Origin: Silicimonas sp. | GTDB lineage: Bacteria; Pseudomonadota; Alphaproteobacteria; Rhodobacterales; Rhodobacteraceae | NCBI GenBank assembly: GCA_022826385.1 | Contig: JAJDUZ010000001.1 | Span: 1 to 64,000 of the forward strand | Length of the DNA stretch: 64,000 nucleotides | Direction: 5' to 3' | In this document: one piece after another, positions 44,736-55,470 of the stretch | Numbering within the stretch: the stretch's first letter is position 1 | How the letters are laid out: each line of letters starts with the position of its first letter | Position numbers and translations under genes: made by a program | The notes under the pieces: model-generated | Seen by the model: only the letters and a program-made list of their open reading frames with translations | Database searches by the model: none | What the model was told of the DNA's origin: nothing

Positions 44736-45935
44736 ATGTTGAACGGAAAACGCATCCTGCTGATCGTTGGTGGCGGCATCGCAGCCTTCAAGGCATTGGA
44801 ATTGATCCGCCTCATTCGCAAGGCTGGCGGCGCTGTCACACCTGTCCTGACACAGGCGGGGCAGGAGTTCGTGACCCCGCTCTCGGCCTCGGCGCTGGCG
44901 GCAGAAAAGGTCTATACCGACCTGTTCGACCTGACCGACGAAGCCGAGATGGGGCATATCGAACTGTCGCGCTCGGCGGATCTTGTGGTTGTTGCGCCCG
45001 CAACGGCCGACCTGATCGCCAAGATGGCGAATGGGCACGCCAACGACCTGGCCTCGACGCTTCTGATGGCCACCGACACGCCTGTTCTGATGGCTCCGGC
45101 GATGAATGTGCGGATGTGGCTACACCCGGCGAACCAGCGCAACGTGGCTACGCTCGAAGCCGACGGCATTGCCTGCGTCGGGCCTGATGAAGGCGACATG
45201 GCCTGTGGCGAGTTTGGCCCGGGCCGTCTGGCCGAACCCGAGGCCATCCTCGACGCGATCATCGCCCGGTTGGGCGAAGGTCCATTGACCGGCAAGCATG
45301 TTCTGGTCACATCCGGCCCCACTCATGAACCGATTGATCCTGTTCGCTATATTGCCAACCGCTCCTCGGGCGCGCAGGGCAGTGCGATTGCCAGTGCCCT
45401 TGTGCGGTTGGGCGCGCGTGTGACCTTTGTCACCGGCCCGGCGGACGCACCGCACCCACAGGGCGCCAATATCGTGCCGGTGCAAACTGCGGACGAAATG
45501 CTAAGCGCCGTCAACGCCGCGCTTCCGGCGGATGCAGCGATTTTCGCGGCTGCCGTGGCCGATTGGCGGGTCGAAAGCGCGACTGATAGCAAGATCAAGA
45601 AGACGAAAACGGGCAAACCCCCGGCCCTGAAGCTGTCCGAGAACCCCGATATCCTCGCCACGGTGGCGCGGAAGCGGAAAGACCGGCCGAAGCTGGTCAT
45701 CGGTTTCGCCGCCGAGACCGACGACGTGATTGCCAATGCCACTGCCAAGCGGGCGCGCAAGAAATGCGACTGGATCGTTGCGAATGACGTCTCGCCCGAG
45801 ACCGGTATCATGGGGGGCACGGAAAACGCGGTGACGGTCATCGACAAGGACGGTGCCGAAAGCTGGCCGCGCGCCAGCAAAACCGATGTCGCCCGACGCT
45901 TGGCAAGCCGCATCGCGGACGCCTTGGCGAAATGA
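44736..45935 (+). CDS. coaBC: Bifunctional PPC synthetase/decarboxylase (CoaBC)
   Basis: Makes 4'-phosphopantetheine from 4'-phosphopantothenate and cysteine for CoA synthesis. About 399 aa. The flavoprotein decarboxylase half (CoaC, about 1-180) has GGGIAAFKALELIR, the conserved His in MGHIELSRSADLVVVAPAT and PAMNVRMW. The CoaB half has TSGPTHEPIDPVRYIANRSSG at about 191-211. ATG 44736 is preferred over TTG 44730. Overlaps dut by four bases. Confidence 0.95.
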   Translation: MLNGKRILLIVGGGIAAFKALELIRLIRKAGGAVTPVLTQAGQEFVTPLSASALAAEKVYTDLFDLTDEAEMGHIELSRSADLVVVAPATADLIAKMANGHANDLASTLLMATDTPVLMAPAMNVRMWLHPANQRNVATLEADGIACVGPDEGDMACGEFGPGRLAEPEAILDAIIARLGEGPLTGKHVLVTSGPTHEPIDPVRYIANRSSGAQGSAIASALVRLGARVTFVTGPADAPHPQGANIVPVQTADEMLSAVNAALPADAAIFAAAVADWRVESATDSKIKKTKTGKPPALKLSENPDILATVARKRKDRPKLVIGFAAETDDVIANATAKRARKKCDWIVANDVSPETGIMGGTENAVTVIDKDGAESWPRASKTDVARRLASRIADALAK

Positions 45936-46390
45936 CGCCCGAGATCCGCCTTATGTGGACGGACGAGGCCGACAGGTCGCTGCCGTTGCCGACTTATGAA
46001 AGCGCCGGGGCGGCCGGGGCCGACCTGCGGGCGAATTTCCCGGATCGCGGCAAACTTGTTCTTGAGCCGGGCGCGCGCGCCTTGGTCCCGACAGGGTTTC
46101 GGGTCGAGATCCCGGAAGGCTTCGAGATGCAGGTCCGTCCGCGTTCAGGGTCGGCCTTGAAGCAAGGGCTCAGCCTGCCCAACACACCCGGTACGATCGA
46201 CAGCGACTATCGCGGGCCGCTTGGGGTGATCCTGATCAATCTCGGGCACGAGCCGATCACGATCAACCACGGCGACCGAATCGCACAGGCGGTGATTGCC
46301 CCGGTCATCCAAGCGCAATTTGCCGTGGCCGAGACACTCACCGACACCGAACGTGGCGACGGTGGCTTCGGATCAACGGGCCGCGGCTGA
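45932..46390 (+). CDS. dut: dUTP diphosphatase
   Basis: Trimeric dUTPase that keeps uracil out of DNA and supplies dUMP. 152 aa with all five motifs: AGADLRANF, PRSGSALKQGL, GTIDSDYRGPLGVIL, GDRIAQAVI and GGFGSTGRG at the end. The start overlaps the coaBC stop (ATGA), a common pair. Confidence 0.97.
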   Translation: MTPEIRLMWTDEADRSLPLPTYESAGAAGADLRANFPDRGKLVLEPGARALVPTGFRVEIPEGFEMQVRPRSGSALKQGLSLPNTPGTIDSDYRGPLGVILINLGHEPITINHGDRIAQAVIAPVIQAQFAVAETLTDTERGDGGFGSTGRG

Positions 46391-47445
46391 TGGTGGTGTT
46401 TCTGGTGATGGCGGCGGCGCTCTGGGGCTTTGGCGCGATGATCAAGGCGCCAGTCAACGCGCGGTTCCTGATGATCGGTCTCCTTTATGTGGCGATCCTG
46501 GCGATACAGGTCGCTTTGCCCCAAGGGCACCCGCTGCGCGAGGCAACCGGTGGCTCAGCGGCGGAATGGCTGGTTCTGGGCGGGCTGGGGGTGGTCGTCT
46601 GGGGGTACTCCAAGGGTCTGAAATCGCTGAGAAAGCATGTGCGGCCGGAAAACAAGGCACCTGCACCCTCGCGCGATTCCTCGGTCGAACTTGAACGGAA
46701 CGCCAGGCATATCGTCCTGCGCGAAATCGGTGGGCCGGGGCAGAAACGCCTCAAGACCGCCCGCGTGCTGGTGATCGGGGCAGGCGGCCTTGGCGCACCC
46801 GCCTTGCAATATCTTGCAGCCGCAGGCGTCGGCACCATCGGCGTCATCGATGATGATGTGGTCGAGAATTCGAACCTGCAGCGTCAGGTCATTCACATCG
46901 ACGCTCGGATCGGAATGCCCAAGGTGTTCTCGGCACAAGCCGCCATGGAAGCGCAGAACCCGTTCGTGACGGTCAGGCCTTATAACCGACGCCTTGAAGC
47001 GGACATCGCCGCCGATCTCTTCGCCGACTATGACCTGATCCTCGATGGAACCGACGACCCAAAGACACGGTATCTGGTCAATGAAACGGCCGTGGCGTTG
47101 AAGCTTCCGTTGATTTCCGCGGCAATCAGCCAATGGGAAGGTCAGATCAGTCTGTTCGATCCGTCGCGCGGCGCGCCGTGCTATGCGTGTGTCTTTCCGC
47201 AGGCCGCAGCGCCGGGTCTTGCGCCCAGTTGTGCCGAGGGCGGTGTGCTTGGCCCGTTGCCGGGCGTCCTCGGCGCGATGATGGCGGTTGAAGCGGTCAA
47301 GTTTCTCGCCGGTGCGGGCGAACCCTTGCTGGGCCGGATGATGATCTATGATGCGCTTTATGCCGATACGCGGCTGATCAAGATCTCGCGACGCGAGGAC
47401 TGTGTGGTTTGCGCGTCGCAATCCGGCGTCAGCGCTGGAAATTGA
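46390..47445 (+). CDS. MoeB/ThiF-type adenylyltransferase with membrane N-terminus
   Basis: 351 aa. Three hydrophobic segments come first (about 1-17, 26-44, 59-73), then the E1-like domain. Its GAGGLG nucleotide loop is at 130-135 and the NSNLQRQVIH Arg/Asn site at about 160. The GTDDPKTRYLVNE and two zinc pairs (CYAC, CVVC) are also present. Such enzymes adenylate the C-terminus of MoaD/ThiS-like sulfur carriers. The membrane part is unusual. Starts on the dut stop (TGATG). Confidence 0.87.
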   Translation: MVVFLVMAAALWGFGAMIKAPVNARFLMIGLLYVAILAIQVALPQGHPLREATGGSAAEWLVLGGLGVVVWGYSKGLKSLRKHVRPENKAPAPSRDSSVELERNARHIVLREIGGPGQKRLKTARVLVIGAGGLGAPALQYLAAAGVGTIGVIDDDVVENSNLQRQVIHIDARIGMPKVFSAQAAMEAQNPFVTVRPYNRRLEADIAADLFADYDLILDGTDDPKTRYLVNETAVALKLPLISAAISQWEGQISLFDPSRGAPCYACVFPQAAAPGLAPSCAEGGVLGPLPGVLGAMMAVEAVKFLAGAGEPLLGRMMIYDALYADTRLIKISRREDCVVCASQSGVSAGN

Positions 47446-47552
47446 GCACAATAGGGCTCAGGCCAGCAAGTTGTCGCCGCCCGTTGGCAAAGTCTTAACA
47501 TTCATTTGATGCGATCTTGCCGCGCTCGCAAAAGAGTTCTTAGATAGGCCCC

Positions 47553-49574
47553 ATGACCAATCCATTGCTTTCAGACTGGGTAGGTGATTTTGGCCTGCCA
47601 CCATTCACATTAGTTTCCGAAAACGATTACGCGCCCGCTTTTGATGCGGCCCTCGACACCGCTCGGGCGCGGATCACCGAAATTGCCGAGGCTGACGAGG
47701 CCCCGACATTTGCCAACACGATTGAGGCGCTTGAACGCGCAGATGAGGCGTTGTCCCGCGTCGCCCGCGTGTTCTTCACGCTGGTTTCGACCGACGCCAC
47801 CCCCGCGCTCGAAGCGCTGCAGCGCGATATCTCGCCCCGGCTTGCGGCGTATAGCTCCGAGATCACGATGAACAGTGCGCTGTTCCAGCGGATCGAAACG
47901 CTCTGGTCCGAACGCGAGTCGCTGGACCTGTCGGACGAACAAGAGCGCGTGCTGATGCTGACCCGTCGTGGCTTTGTCCGGGCAGGTGCCCAGCTTGAAG
48001 GGGCTGACCGTGATCGGCTGAAAGAAGTCACCCAGCGTCTTGCCGTTCTGGGGACCGAGTTCTCGCAGAACATGTTGGCGGACGAGCGGAACTGGTCCAT
48101 GTCACTTGGCCAAGCCGCATACAGCGCCCTTCCGGATTTCCTGCAATCCGCTGCCGATGCCGCAGGGCGAGAGCGCAACGCCAGCGGCCCTGTCATCACT
48201 CTTTCGCGGTCGCTGATCGTGCCGTTCCTGCAATTTTCCCCGGACCGCGAGTTGCGCAAGGTGGCGTGGGAAGCATGGACTAAACGCGGGGCAGGCGGGG
48301 GCGACACCGACAATCGCAACATCGCCGCGGAAACGCTCAAGCTTCGCGCCGAACGCGCAGAGCTTCTGGGCTTCGACAGCTTTGCCGACTTCAAGCTAGA
48401 GGTCGAAATGGCGAAGACGCCAGCGGCGGTCGAAGACTTGTTGATGCAAGTGTGGAAACCCGCGCGCGCCGCCGCACTGGCCGATGGTGAGAAACTGGAA
48501 GCCATGATGCACGCCGATGGGATCACGGGCGCATTGGAGCCTTGGGATTGGCGCTATTACTCGGAAAAGCGTCGTTTGGCCGAGCACGACCTGAACGAGG
48601 CCGAACTTAAGCCCTATTTCCAGCTCGACCGGATGATCGAGGCCGCCTTCACCTGCGCAAACCGGCTTTTTGGACTGACAGCAACGCCGCTTGATCTGCC
48701 CTTGTATCACGCCGATGCGCGCGCTTGGGAGATCACCCGCGACGGCAAACATGTCGCCGTCTTCATCGGCGACTATTTCGCACGGGGTTCGAAACGGTCG
48801 GGCGCCTGGTGCAGCGCGCTTCGCGAGCAAAGCCGATCCCACGGCGACGTGCGGCCCATCGTGCTGAACGTCTGTAACTTTGCCAAACCGCCCGAAGGCC
48901 AGCCCGCTTTGCTGTCCTATGATGACGCCCGCACGCTGTTCCACGAGTTCGGCCACGCGCTCCATCAGATGCTGTCGAACGTGACATATGAACGGGTTTC
49001 GGGAACTTCCGTGCCCCGCGACTTCGTCGAGTTGCCAAGTCAGCTGTACGAACACTGGCTGGATGTGCCGGAGGTGTTGCAGGAGTTTGCAACCCATGCC
49101 GAAACCGGCGAGGCCATGCCAGAGGCGCTTCTGCAGCGGCTTCTGGCAGCATCGACCTATGACATGGGGTTCCAGACGGTCGAGTATGTGGCGTCGGCTT
49201 TGGTCGATCTCGACTTTCACAACGGCCCGCCCCCGGCTGACCCGATGCAGCGACAGGCCGAGGTGCTGGACCGGATCGGGATGCCTCACGCCATTCCGAT
49301 GCGTCACGCGACACCGCATTTTGCCCATGTCTTCTCGGGCGATGGCTACTCCAGTTCGTACTACAGCTATATGTGGTCCGAGGTCATGGACGCGGATGCG
49401 TTCGAAGCGTTTGAAGAGGCCGGAGACCCGTTTGATCCCGACACGGCCCACCGTCTCGAAGCGCATATCCTGTCTGTCGGAGGGTCCCGTGACGCGGCCG
49501 AGCTTTACACCGCGTTCCGGGGGCGCATGCCCGGCCCGGCAGCATTGCTCAAGGGGCGCGGCCTCGCGGCATGA
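47553..49574 (+). CDS. M3 family oligopeptidase
   Basis: 673 aa zinc metallopeptidase (oligopeptidase A / peptidyl-dipeptidase Dcp group). The active site LFHEFGHALHQML is at about 463-475, with HEXXH followed by an E about 25 residues later (VELPSQLYEHW). It degrades short peptides, including cleaved signal peptides. It starts with ATG after a 107-base gap. No signal peptide, so cytoplasmic. Confidence 0.94.
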   Translation: MTNPLLSDWVGDFGLPPFTLVSENDYAPAFDAALDTARARITEIAEADEAPTFANTIEALERADEALSRVARVFFTLVSTDATPALEALQRDISPRLAAYSSEITMNSALFQRIETLWSERESLDLSDEQERVLMLTRRGFVRAGAQLEGADRDRLKEVTQRLAVLGTEFSQNMLADERNWSMSLGQAAYSALPDFLQSAADAAGRERNASGPVITLSRSLIVPFLQFSPDRELRKVAWEAWTKRGAGGGDTDNRNIAAETLKLRAERAELLGFDSFADFKLEVEMAKTPAAVEDLLMQVWKPARAAALADGEKLEAMMHADGITGALEPWDWRYYSEKRRLAEHDLNEAELKPYFQLDRMIEAAFTCANRLFGLTATPLDLPLYHADARAWEITRDGKHVAVFIGDYFARGSKRSGAWCSALREQSRSHGDVRPIVLNVCNFAKPPEGQPALLSYDDARTLFHEFGHALHQMLSNVTYERVSGTSVPRDFVELPSQLYEHWLDVPEVLQEFATHAETGEAMPEALLQRLLAASTYDMGFQTVEYVASALVDLDFHNGPPPADPMQRQAEVLDRIGMPHAIPMRHATPHFAHVFSGDGYSSSYYSYMWSEVMDADAFEAFEEAGDPFDPDTAHRLEAHILSVGGSRDAAELYTAFRGRMPGPAALLKGRGLAA

Positions 49575-49694
49575 CCGCAAGAGTTGAGACATGTGACCCT
49601 GCACCAAGCTTCGCTGGCCGTGAGCGATCAAGTGGGGCTACCTTCTCAACGGGCTTGACCTATGTTACCTAAGGGAAAGAAACCAAGGGAATAC

Positions 49695-50165
49695 ATGACG
49701 ATACGGCAGCCCAAGCAACGTCCATTGCGACTGAAGGACCAAGGCAAGCGCGCGGTGCGAACGCAGTTCGGCGCCTTGTGTTGGCGTGTTCGCAACGACA
49801 AGGTGGAAGTGCTGCTTGTGACCTCGCGCCGTCGGAAGCGTTGGATCATTCCCAAGGGCTGGCCCGCGGACAAGGCAACGCCTGCGGAAGCCGCCCGCAA
49901 CGAAGCGTGGGAAGAGGCCGGCGCACAAGGCAAGGTGTCGCCGCTGTGCCTTGGAATTTACAGCTATAACAAGATGTTGGATGATGAGCAGTTCCTGCCT
50001 TGCGTGGTCGCCGTGTTTCCGATGAAGGTCAAGAAACTGGACTCGGAGTATCCCGAACATGCCGAGCGCCGCCGCAAGTGGTTCAGCCGCAAGAAGGCAG
50101 CGAAACTCGTCGATGATCCAGAGCTTGCAAATATGCTGTTGAACTTCGATCCGAAGGCCGCCTGA
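49695..50165 (+). CDS. Nudix hydrolase
   Basis: 156 aa. The Nudix helix reads GWPADKATPAEAARNEAWEEAG. The conserved Arg of REuxEE is Asn, with an Arg directly before it, and the first Glu is replaced, as in the DIPP-like group (IIPKGWPxx). The substrate may be a diphosphoinositol or similar phosphate; this is a family guess. I prefer ATG 49695 because of AAGGG just upstream. ATG 49662 would add eleven residues. Confidence 0.82.
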   Translation: MTIRQPKQRPLRLKDQGKRAVRTQFGALCWRVRNDKVEVLLVTSRRRKRWIIPKGWPADKATPAEAARNEAWEEAGAQGKVSPLCLGIYSYNKMLDDEQFLPCVVAVFPMKVKKLDSEYPEHAERRRKWFSRKKAAKLVDDPELANMLLNFDPKAA

Positions 50166-50229
50166 AACTTCGTCTCTATTGCAATACTTTATCAATCAAC
50201 CTAGCTAATTCTGGGGTTGAGGTGACACG

Positions 50230-50664
50230 ATGATCCGTTTTGCGCTGAAATGCGAAAATGACCACCGTTTTGAAAGCTGGTTCCAATCGGGGTCCGCTTT
50301 TGATGCGCTGTCGGATCGTGATTTGGTCGTATGTCCGGACTGCGGCTCGACCGCTGTCACCAAGGACCTGATGGCGCCAAAAGTGCGCGTCTCGGACGAG
50401 GCGCCGGAACCCGCCGACCGTCCTGTCGCCAACGCGCCCGATCCGGAACTGGTGGAAGCCATCCAGAAGCTTCGCACGCATGTTGAAGAGAACTCGGAAT
50501 ATGTGGGCCAAAGCTTCGCCAAGGAAGCGCGCGCCATGCATGAAGGTGACACACCGCATCGTGCCATTTACGGTGAGGTGGCCGCCAAGGACGCCAAGGA
50601 CCTGATTGAAGACGGTGTGCCAGCGGTGCCGCTGCCCTTCATCCCCCGGCAAAAGACGAACTGA
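50230..50664 (+). CDS. DUF1178 family protein
   Basis: 144 aa. The zinc-ribbon-like start MIRFALKCENDHRFESWF and CPDCGSTAVTKDLMAPKV at about 35-52 is diagnostic of DUF1178. Two CxxC-like pairs could bind zinc. A GAGGTG site precedes the ATG. Role unknown; found in many alpha- and betaproteobacteria. Confidence 0.88.
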   Translation: MIRFALKCENDHRFESWFQSGSAFDALSDRDLVVCPDCGSTAVTKDLMAPKVRVSDEAPEPADRPVANAPDPELVEAIQKLRTHVEENSEYVGQSFAKEARAMHEGDTPHRAIYGEVAAKDAKDLIEDGVPAVPLPFIPRQKTN

Positions 50665-50679
50665 CCGCCCAACCGGCGA

Positions 50680-51285
50680 TCAATCGTCCGGGCGGGCTAG
50701 GCTGAACAACTCGGTGATCCGGCTGTAATCGCGATAGCCCAGCCGCGTCAGCGGTTCGTATTTCAGCACGTTGAAGATGCCGTCTTCCACGCAATCGTCG
50801 CGCAGGTGCACGCCGACGACCTCGCCGATCACCAGGAAGTTTGCCTCGCCTTCCAGTTTGACGATCTGGCGCATTTCGCATTCCAGACTGGCCGGGGCAC
50901 CGGCAACCCGCGAGCACGCAATCCGCTCGCATGCGGCGCGTGCGATCCCGGCCTTGTCGAACTCGTCGGTTTCGCGCGGCCACGCGCCCGAGGTGATGTT
51001 CATCTTGTCGCGCATGTCGTACTCGACAATGTTGACGCAGAAGACGCCGGTGTCGCGGATGTTATCGACGCTGTCCTTGGTGCCGTCGCGGTCAGGCTTG
51101 GCGCTGGTCGAGGCGAACATCACCTGTGGCGGCACATAGGCGACGGCGTTGAAGAACGAATAGGGGGCCAGATTGTCCTGCCCGTCGCTGCCGCGTGTCG
51201 CGATCCAGCCGATCGGACGCGGTGTGACGATCGCATTGAATGGATTGTGCTTCAGCCCGTGCCCGTCTTCCGGTCGATAGAACAT
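50680..51285 (-). CDS. Flavin reductase family protein
   Basis: 201 aa. FMN-binding split-barrel of the flavin-reductase-like group (NAIVTPRPIGWIATRGSDGQDNLAPYSFFNAVAYVPPQVMF near residues 17-57). It would reduce flavin with NAD(P)H or act on a partner oxygenase, which is not visible here. Divergent from the GNAT gene, with 73 bases between the starts. Confidence 0.9.
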   Translation of the reverse strand: MFYRPEDGHGLKHNPFNAIVTPRPIGWIATRGSDGQDNLAPYSFFNAVAYVPPQVMFASTSAKPDRDGTKDSVDNIRDTGVFCVNIVEYDMRDKMNITSGAWPRETDEFDKAGIARAACERIACSRVAGAPASLECEMRQIVKLEGEANFLVIGEVVGVHLRDDCVEDGIFNVLKYEPLTRLGYRDYSRITELFSLARPDD

Positions 51286-51358
51286 GAGTGACTCCCAACG
51301 TTTGTTCTGAGCCGAGCCATATGCTAACGCGAGTCGGGCGGAAAGAGCAGGTTGGTCA

Positions 51359-51846
51359 TTGGAACTGTCGGTGGAGCACCCGGACGACTGGTGGGAGGTC
51401 GAGGCACTTTACGACCTCGCCTTTGCGCCCGGCCGTGAAGCCCTGTCATCTTACCGGCTTCGAAACGACGTTCCGCCGGTTCCCGATATCTGCCTTGTGG
51501 CCCGCGACCGTCTTGGCATCCTTGGCGGCGCCATCCGGTATTGGCCGGTTCACGTGGGCGACGCCGACGCGCTGCTTCTGGGCCCGGTCGCCGTTCACCC
51601 CACCCGGCAAGGCGAAGGACTGGGCGGGCTTCTGATCGAAGCCAGTCTTGATCTGGTGACCGACTGGGAGAGGGTTCTGCTGGTGGGCGACGCGCCCTAT
51701 TACGGGCGGTTCGGCTTCCGGAAACTCGAGGACGTCAGGATGCCACCCCCCACGAACCCCGAGCGGGTTTTGGGGCGCGCGCTGACGCCCGGTGCGTGGG
51801 ATGGCGTGACCGGCAACGTGACCCGGTGGTCGAAGCCAACGCTGGC

Positions 51847-51850
<4 letters not shown>
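51359..51850 (+). CDS. GNAT N-acetyltransferase
   Basis: 163 aa. Acetyl-CoA loop LGPVAVHPTRQGEGLGGLLIEASL at about 73-96, followed by VLLVGDAPYYGRFGFRKLED at about 104-123, the YhbS-like pattern. It starts with TTG; no stronger start is visible. Overlaps the stop of the next minus-strand gene by four bases. Confidence 0.82.
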
Positions 51851-53483
<1,633 letters not shown>

Positions 53484-53539
53484 CTAATGTGTCATAGAAA
53501 CTGGCCTTGTACGCTGCAAGCAAATAGGAGGCTTCGCCC

Positions 53540-53923
53540 GTGACCGAGTTTGCGGAACAGAACTGGTATACGAATGATGCCTCGACCTTTGGCGACCGGG
53601 TCGTCGCAGCGCGCGAGGCCCACAACCTGACTTCAAAAGCGTTGGCCCGGCACCTTGGCGTTGCGGCAAAGACGATCGAGAACTGGGAAAACGATGTGTC
53701 GGAACCGCGCGCCAACAAGTTGCAGATGCTGTCGGGTGTGCTGAACGTCTCAATCCCGTGGCTGCTGACCGGGGAAGGCGACGAACTCGAGGTCTCTCCC
53801 ACGGACCCCACCGATCTTGCGGCCCTGCTGACCGAAATGCGCAGCCTGCGCGCCGAAATGGTGGCGACGGCCGACCGGCTTGGGGTTCTCGAGAAACGTT
53901 TGAAGAAGACACTTTCGGAATGA
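53540..53923 (+). CDS. XRE-family helix-turn-helix regulator
   Basis: 127 aa. The Cro/CI HTH runs at about 17-75 (FGDRVVAAREAHNLTSKALARHLGVAAKTIENWENDVSEPRANKL), and a coiled-coil-like tail follows (LLTEMRSLRAEMVATADRLGVLEKRLKK). The start is GTG. Its stop overlaps the sdhE ATG by four bases (ATGA), so the two are co-translated, an unexpected pairing. Confidence 0.88.
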   Translation: MTEFAEQNWYTNDASTFGDRVVAAREAHNLTSKALARHLGVAAKTIENWENDVSEPRANKLQMLSGVLNVSIPWLLTGEGDELEVSPTDPTDLAALLTEMRSLRAEMVATADRLGVLEKRLKKTLSE

Positions 53924-54180
53924 CCGAGCACGAAAAGCGCCTCAAACGCCTGGCCATTCGGTCCTGGCGACGCGGGATCAAGGAAATGGATCTGATCCTT
54001 GGCCGGTTTTGGGATGCCGAAGGCGCGTCACTCGACGAGGCGACGCTTGCGACCTACGAGGCCATGCTGTCTGAAAACGATCAAGATTTGTATCTTTGGG
54101 TCAGCGGGCAGGCACAGCCGCCCGAGCCATTCGCTGCCTTGATCGCGCGGCTGCGAGCGCAGCCAGCGCGCGATCAGTAG
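53920..54180 (+). CDS. sdhE: FAD assembly factor SdhE
   Basis: 86 aa. Promotes covalent attachment of FAD to succinate dehydrogenase SdhA. The conserved RRGIKEMD (RGxxE) motif and LSENDQDLYLWVSG are typical. It lies inside a longer open frame, but the ATG overlapping the XRE stop gives the right size and N-terminus (MTEHEKRLKRLAIRSWRRG). Converges with the MarR-type gene. Confidence 0.92.
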   Translation: MTEHEKRLKRLAIRSWRRGIKEMDLILGRFWDAEGASLDEATLATYEAMLSENDQDLYLWVSGQAQPPEPFAALIARLRAQPARDQ

Positions 54181-54671
54181 ATATAGCGGATCTGATCGCT
54201 CCAGTATCGTTCGACCTGGCCGAGGGCTTCGTTGATCGTGCGCAACTTGCCGTCGCCCAGAACCGGATGCGTGTTCAGGTTTTCGGCGTGGCGTTCGAAC
54301 AATTCGGCCACGACCTTGTGCACCTCGCGCCCCTTGTCGGTCAGGCGAACGCGGACGGATCGCCGGTCAATCTCACAGCGCTGATGGTGCATGAAGCCCA
54401 TGTCGACCAGCTTCTTCAGATTGTAGGACACGTTTGAACCCTGGTAGTACCCGCGCGAGCGCAGCTCGCCCGCAGTCACTTCGTTGTCGGCAATGTTGAA
54501 CAACAGAAGCGCCTGCACGGCGTTGATTTCCAGAACGCCAAGGCGTTCGAATTCATCCTTGATGACATCCAGCAAAAGCCGGTGCAAACGTTCCACAAGG
54601 CCGAGACTGTCAAGGTAGTCTTTGACATAGACCTTCGCTTCGCCCTGCGAGAGCGGTTGATGCATGCTCAT
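54174..54671 (-). CDS. MarR-type winged-helix regulator (LdtR-like)
   Basis: 165 aa. MarR fold: NAVQALLLFNIADNEVTAGELRSRGYYQGSNVSYNLKKLVDMGFM is the recognition region (about 67-110), and DRRSVRVRLTDKGREVHKVV follows. This resembles LdtR of alphaproteobacteria, which controls L,D-transpeptidase genes and osmotic tolerance. I chose ATG 54671 because GGAGG lies 8 bases upstream. A frame extending to 54779 exists. Confidence 0.88.
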   Translation of the reverse strand: MSMHQPLSQGEAKVYVKDYLDSLGLVERLHRLLLDVIKDEFERLGVLEINAVQALLLFNIADNEVTAGELRSRGYYQGSNVSYNLKKLVDMGFMHHQRCEIDRRSVRVRLTDKGREVHKVVAELFERHAENLNTHPVLGDGKLRTINEALGQVERYWSDQIRYIY

Positions 54672-54735
54672 GACCCAAACCTCCGGCCTGTTTTCTGCTC
54701 GGTCCGAGTTTTTGACAAACTTTCCCAAGATACCG

Positions 54736-55470
54736 TTAAAAGCGCTGAAGAATGTTTGTCTGGTCCGGTTCCAGCGCACCGATGGGCTGCGTCGCCAGCT
54801 CTTTCAGCAGCTTCTTTTTCATCGCCCGCGTGTAATCCTCGAAGCCTAAAGCCACTTCCACGAAGGCGTTCGGGCCCTGAATGACATGGGCCGAGAAATA
54901 GGCAGGCAACTCGCCCAGTTCACGGTCGCCGCGCCGGATGTCGTCGCCGGGCTGTATGATGACAAGCGCGTTGACGCGAAGCCCCGCCAGCCGCCCTTCT
55001 TCGCGCAGCCGATGCGGCGTCGGCCAGTCGTTGTTCTTGCCATCGCCCGAAACATCCAGCGTTTGATCCCAGCACGTCGGCCCCCTGTCGATCAGCGCTT
55101 TTCCGAACACCATTGCGGCTGCCAGCCCCGTGGGTTCCGGCGCTGTCTGGCGCGTCGTGGCGGCCAGCCGCGTGCGAACCTCGGTCAGGATCTCGGGCGT
55201 TTCGATCAGAACCCAATCCTGCAGGACCCGTTGATACCGCGAGGCGGACCACTCATAAATCGCCAGCGCTACAGGTGTGTGCGGCACGGCAAGCATCGCG
55301 GCTTCGACCTCGGGGTCGGCCAAGGCGTTCGCCAAGCCATCAACCTGCAGGCGATACTCTTCGGCATCGACCGATCCCGAGACATCCAGCGCCAAGGCCA
55401 GCGACAAGCGGCAGGGCTCGGCCAAAGCGGGGCTGGCCAGACACAGCAGGGCAACAAGCAGGCGCATCAT
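54736..55470 (-). CDS. DUF1194 von Willebrand-like exported protein (first of pair)
   Basis: 244 aa. Signal peptide at about 1-17 (LLVALLCLASPALA). The metal-ion-dependent adhesion motif DVSGSVD (DxSxS) is at about 29-35, and DVSGDGKNN follows later, the DUF1194 signature. Starts overlapping the stop of its paralogue upstream (ATGA). Function unknown; expected in the periplasm. Confidence 0.88.
   Translation of the reverse strand: MMRLLVALLCLASPALAEPCRLSLALALDVSGSVDAEEYRLQVDGLANALADPEVEAAMLAVPHTPVALAIYEWSASRYQRVLQDWVLIETPEILTEVRTRLAATTRQTAPEPTGLAAAMVFGKALIDRGPTCWDQTLDVSGDGKNNDWPTPHRLREEGRLAGLRVNALVIIQPGDDIRRGDRELGELPAYFSAHVIQGPNAFVEVALGFEDYTRAMKKKLLKELATQPIGALEPDQTNILQRF

Noticed and set aside
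47491-47505. TTAACATTCATTTGA as a CtrA site before the M3 peptidase
   Set aside because: The second half is TTGA instead of TTAA, and no competence link exists for the gene.
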